Shown in pieces: positions 5,442 through 6,898 of a stretch of DNA of 6,898 nucleotides. The position numbers and the translations under genes were made by a program. Under the pieces are notes generated by a model that saw only the letters and a program-made list of their open reading frames with translations, searched no databases and was not told the DNA's origin. The stretch covers positions 1-6,898 of the forward strand of contig CAMPGP010000117.1 of assembly GCA_946885545.1 (NCBI GenBank). The letters are read 5' to 3'. The DNA comes from an uncultured Altererythrobacter sp. Its GTDB lineage: Bacteria; Pseudomonadota; Alphaproteobacteria; Sphingomonadales; Sphingomonadaceae. The first letter of the stretch is position 1; every line of letters begins with the position of its first letter.

Positions 5442-6569
5442 ATGCAAACCGCGCATCCCGTGATTTCCGCGACCGGCCTGTTCACGCCGGAATACAGCAT
5501 CAGCAACGAGGAACTCGTCGCGAGCTTCAACGCCTATGTCGAGCGACACAACGCCGAACATGCCGACGCGATCGCCGTGGGCGCGGTTCCGGCGCTGGAG
5601 CCGAGCTCGGTCGAGTTCATCGAGAAGGCGAGCGGGATCAAGTCGCGGCACGTGATGGCCAAGGCGCCGGTGCTCGATCCTGCGGTCATGGCGCCGCGAT
5701 GGGCGGAACGGCCGAACGAGGAGCTCTCGATCCTCGCCGAGATCGGCGTTGCCGCGGCGAAGGACGCGCTGGCGCGGGCGGGGCGCGACGCCGCGGATGT
5801 CGACGCGGTCCTGTGCGCCGCCTCGAACATGCAGCGGCCCTATCCGGCGATGGCGATCGAGATTCAGCAGGCGCTGGGGATCGACGGCTTCGGGTTCGAC
5901 ATGAACGTCGCTTGCTCGTCGGCCACCTTCGGCATCCAGACCGCCGCCGATTACATCCGCGCGGGCAATGCGCGCAGCGTGCTGGTGGTCAGCCCCGAGA
6001 TCACCAGCGGGCACCTCAACTGGCGCGACCGCGACAGTCACTTCATCTTCGGCGACGTGGCGACCGCGGTGCTGGTGGAGGACGCGGCGATGGCCCCGGC
6101 TGCGCACTGGGACATTCTCGGCACGCGGCTGAAGACGGTGTTCTCGAACAACATCCGCAACAACTTCGGCTTCCTGAACCGCGCGCATCCCGAATCCGCC
6201 GACACGCCCGACAAGCTTTTCGTCCAGGAAGGGCGCAAGGTGTTCAAGGAAGTCGTCCCGATGGTCGCGCAGATGATCGTCGACGAGGCGGAGCGTCTCG
6301 GGATCGATCCGCAGGCCTTGCGTCGGCTGTGGCTGCACCAGGCCAATGCGGGGATGAACCGGCTGATCGCGCAGCGCGTGCTCGGGCACGAGGCGAACGA
6401 GGACGAGAGCCCGACCGTACTCGATACCTACGGCAACACCTCGAGCGCGGGCTCGATCATCGCCTTCCACCTCCACAGCGAGGATCTCGAGCCAGGCGAC
6501 ACGGGCCTGATCTGCAGCTTCGGGGCGGGCTATTCGGCCGGAACGGTGTTCGTGCGCAAGGCGGCCTGA
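5442..6569 (+). CDS. Beta-ketoacyl-ACP synthase III, long form (PA3286-like)
   Basis: KAS III enzymes condense an acyl-CoA with malonyl-ACP to start or feed fatty-acid synthesis in the cytoplasm. The product is 375 residues. The thiolase-fold triad is complete: Cys158 in NVACSSATFG, His299 in WLHQANAGMN and Asn332 in TYGNTSSAGS. The C-terminal glycine-rich strand SFGAGYSAG is also present. It is longer than classical FabH (about 317 residues), with an insert at about residues 28-70 (NAYVERHNAEHADAIAVG..., ending EKASGIKSRH). From memory, this insert and the core closely match Pseudomonas aeruginosa PA3286, which takes octanoyl-CoA from beta-oxidation into fatty-acid synthesis by making 3-oxodecanoyl-ACP. 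Substrate here is inferred by that likeness. The ATG at 5442 is preferred; an in-frame TTG at 5433 would add three residues. The ribosome binding site is weak (GAG four bases upstream). It overlaps the convergent PAP2 gene by 40 bases. Confidence 0.92.
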   Translation: MQTAHPVISATGLFTPEYSISNEELVASFNAYVERHNAEHADAIAVGAVPALEPSSVEFIEKASGIKSRHVMAKAPVLDPAVMAPRWAERPNEELSILAEIGVAAAKDALARAGRDAADVDAVLCAASNMQRPYPAMAIEIQQALGIDGFGFDMNVACSSATFGIQTAADYIRAGNARSVLVVSPEITSGHLNWRDRDSHFIFGDVATAVLVEDAAMAPAAHWDILGTRLKTVFSNNIRNNFGFLNRAHPESADTPDKLFVQEGRKVFKEVVPMVAQMIVDEAERLGIDPQALRRLWLHQANAGMNRLIAQRVLGHEANEDESPTVLDTYGNTSSAGSIIAFHLHSEDLEPGDTGLICSFGAGYSAGTVFVRKAA

Positions 6570-6898
6570 GCGAGCAAGGCGTCCCACCCGGCGAGGATCT
6601 TACGCGACAACCACCACAGCAGTGCGACAAGCGCGATCGAGACGAGCCCGTCGACCGCGTAGTGGTAGGCGAGGTGGACCGAGCCGATCCAGATCAGTGC
6701 GAGGAACGTCAGCATCCAGCGGCCGCCGCGCTGCGAGACCTCCCGCACCGCGAGCCAGAAGAGGAACGCGATCGCGACGTGCATGCTCGGCATGGCGGTG
6801 ATCCCGCTGCCGAGCCCGTCCGCGTCGGCGCGATGCCAGTCGAGCAGCATCTGCTGCACCTCCAGCGTCATCACCGGGACCTGTTCGTCCGCCGCGCG
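6530..6898 (-). CDS. PAP2-family membrane phosphatase, C-terminal part (5' end beyond window)
   Basis: PAP2 proteins are membrane enzymes that remove or transfer phosphate on lipid or isoprenoid phosphates. The open frame reaches the window edge with no stop, leaving 122 visible residues. Motif C2 appears as AMPSMH (fragment residues 35-40, His40). Motif C3 appears in SVHLAYHYAVDG (His79 nucleophile, Asp83). The C1 motif would lie upstream, outside the window. Three hydrophobic stretches flank these motifs (about 41-52, 61-81 and 84-98), consistent with transmembrane helices. The wording AMPSMH...HYAVD suggests the PAP2_3 branch related to inositol phosphorylceramide synthases, though the substrate cannot be assigned. 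An internal GTG-ATG pair at 6874-6869 is unlikely to be the real start, because coding-like sequence continues upstream. The last 40 bases overlap the end of the convergent KAS III gene. Confidence 0.85.
   Translation of the reverse strand, partial: RAADEQVPVMTLEVQQMLLDWHRADADGLGSGITAMPSMHVAIAFLFWLAVREVSQRGGRWMLTFLALIWIGSVHLAYHYAVDGLVSIALVALLWWLSRKILAGWDALLAQAALRTNTVPAE

Noticed and set aside
5361..6587. A 408-codon open frame on the minus strand opposite the KAS III gene
   Set aside because: The Arg/His/Val-rich translation has no domain and mirrors codon bias of KAS III, whose catalytic motifs are intact on the other strand.

Overview
The window is GC-rich chromosomal DNA from an alphaproteobacterium, most likely Sphingomonadales of the Erythrobacter/Altererythrobacter kind. 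I infer this from overall protein character and gene content; no rRNA or other decisive marker is present. The content is mostly housekeeping, with no integrase, transposase, phage or defence gene and no CRISPR array.

Layout, left to right. Positions 1-959 (+) hold the 3' end of lon, encoding the end of the AAA+ module and the whole Ser-Lys peptidase domain. A 236-bp gap carries two back-to-back hairpins after lon and then a promoter for the HU gene hupB (1196-1468, +). A strong hairpin (1521-1552) separates hupB from a convergent two-gene minus-strand operon: rlmB (2472-3269), which is transcribed first, and then a lipoprotein of unknown function (1568-2446). Downstream of the divergent rlmB start lies tRNA-Tyr(GUA) (3407-3492, +) with an encoded CCA end. 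Next comes a 168-bp stretch without a protein gene, then a secreted M28 zinc peptidase (3661-5328, -). Divergent from it is a long-form ketoacyl-ACP synthase III (5442-6569, +) of the Pseudomonas PA3286 type. Its 3' end overlaps a convergent, truncated PAP2-family membrane phosphatase (6530-6898, -).

How the genes relate: lon and hupB are protein quality control and nucleoid genes that are also adjacent in E. coli. rlmB and tRNA-Tyr both belong to the translation apparatus. The M28 peptidase, KAS III and PAP2 proteins suggest peptide salvage and lipid metabolism, but nothing in the sequence shows them acting as one pathway.

The most unusual part is the stretch after tRNA-Tyr (3474-3649). The last part of the tRNA gene and its 3' flank recur exactly 150 bp downstream as a 26-bp direct repeat with two mismatches. 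The DNA between can fold into a compact set of adjacent hairpins enclosed by a long inverted repeat. A second copy of the tRNA T-arm start also lies inside, as though a tRNA 3'-end copy had been split in its T-loop by 39 bp. This looks like a small tRNA-anchored repeat element or a structured RNA, and it is the best candidate here for something undescribed.
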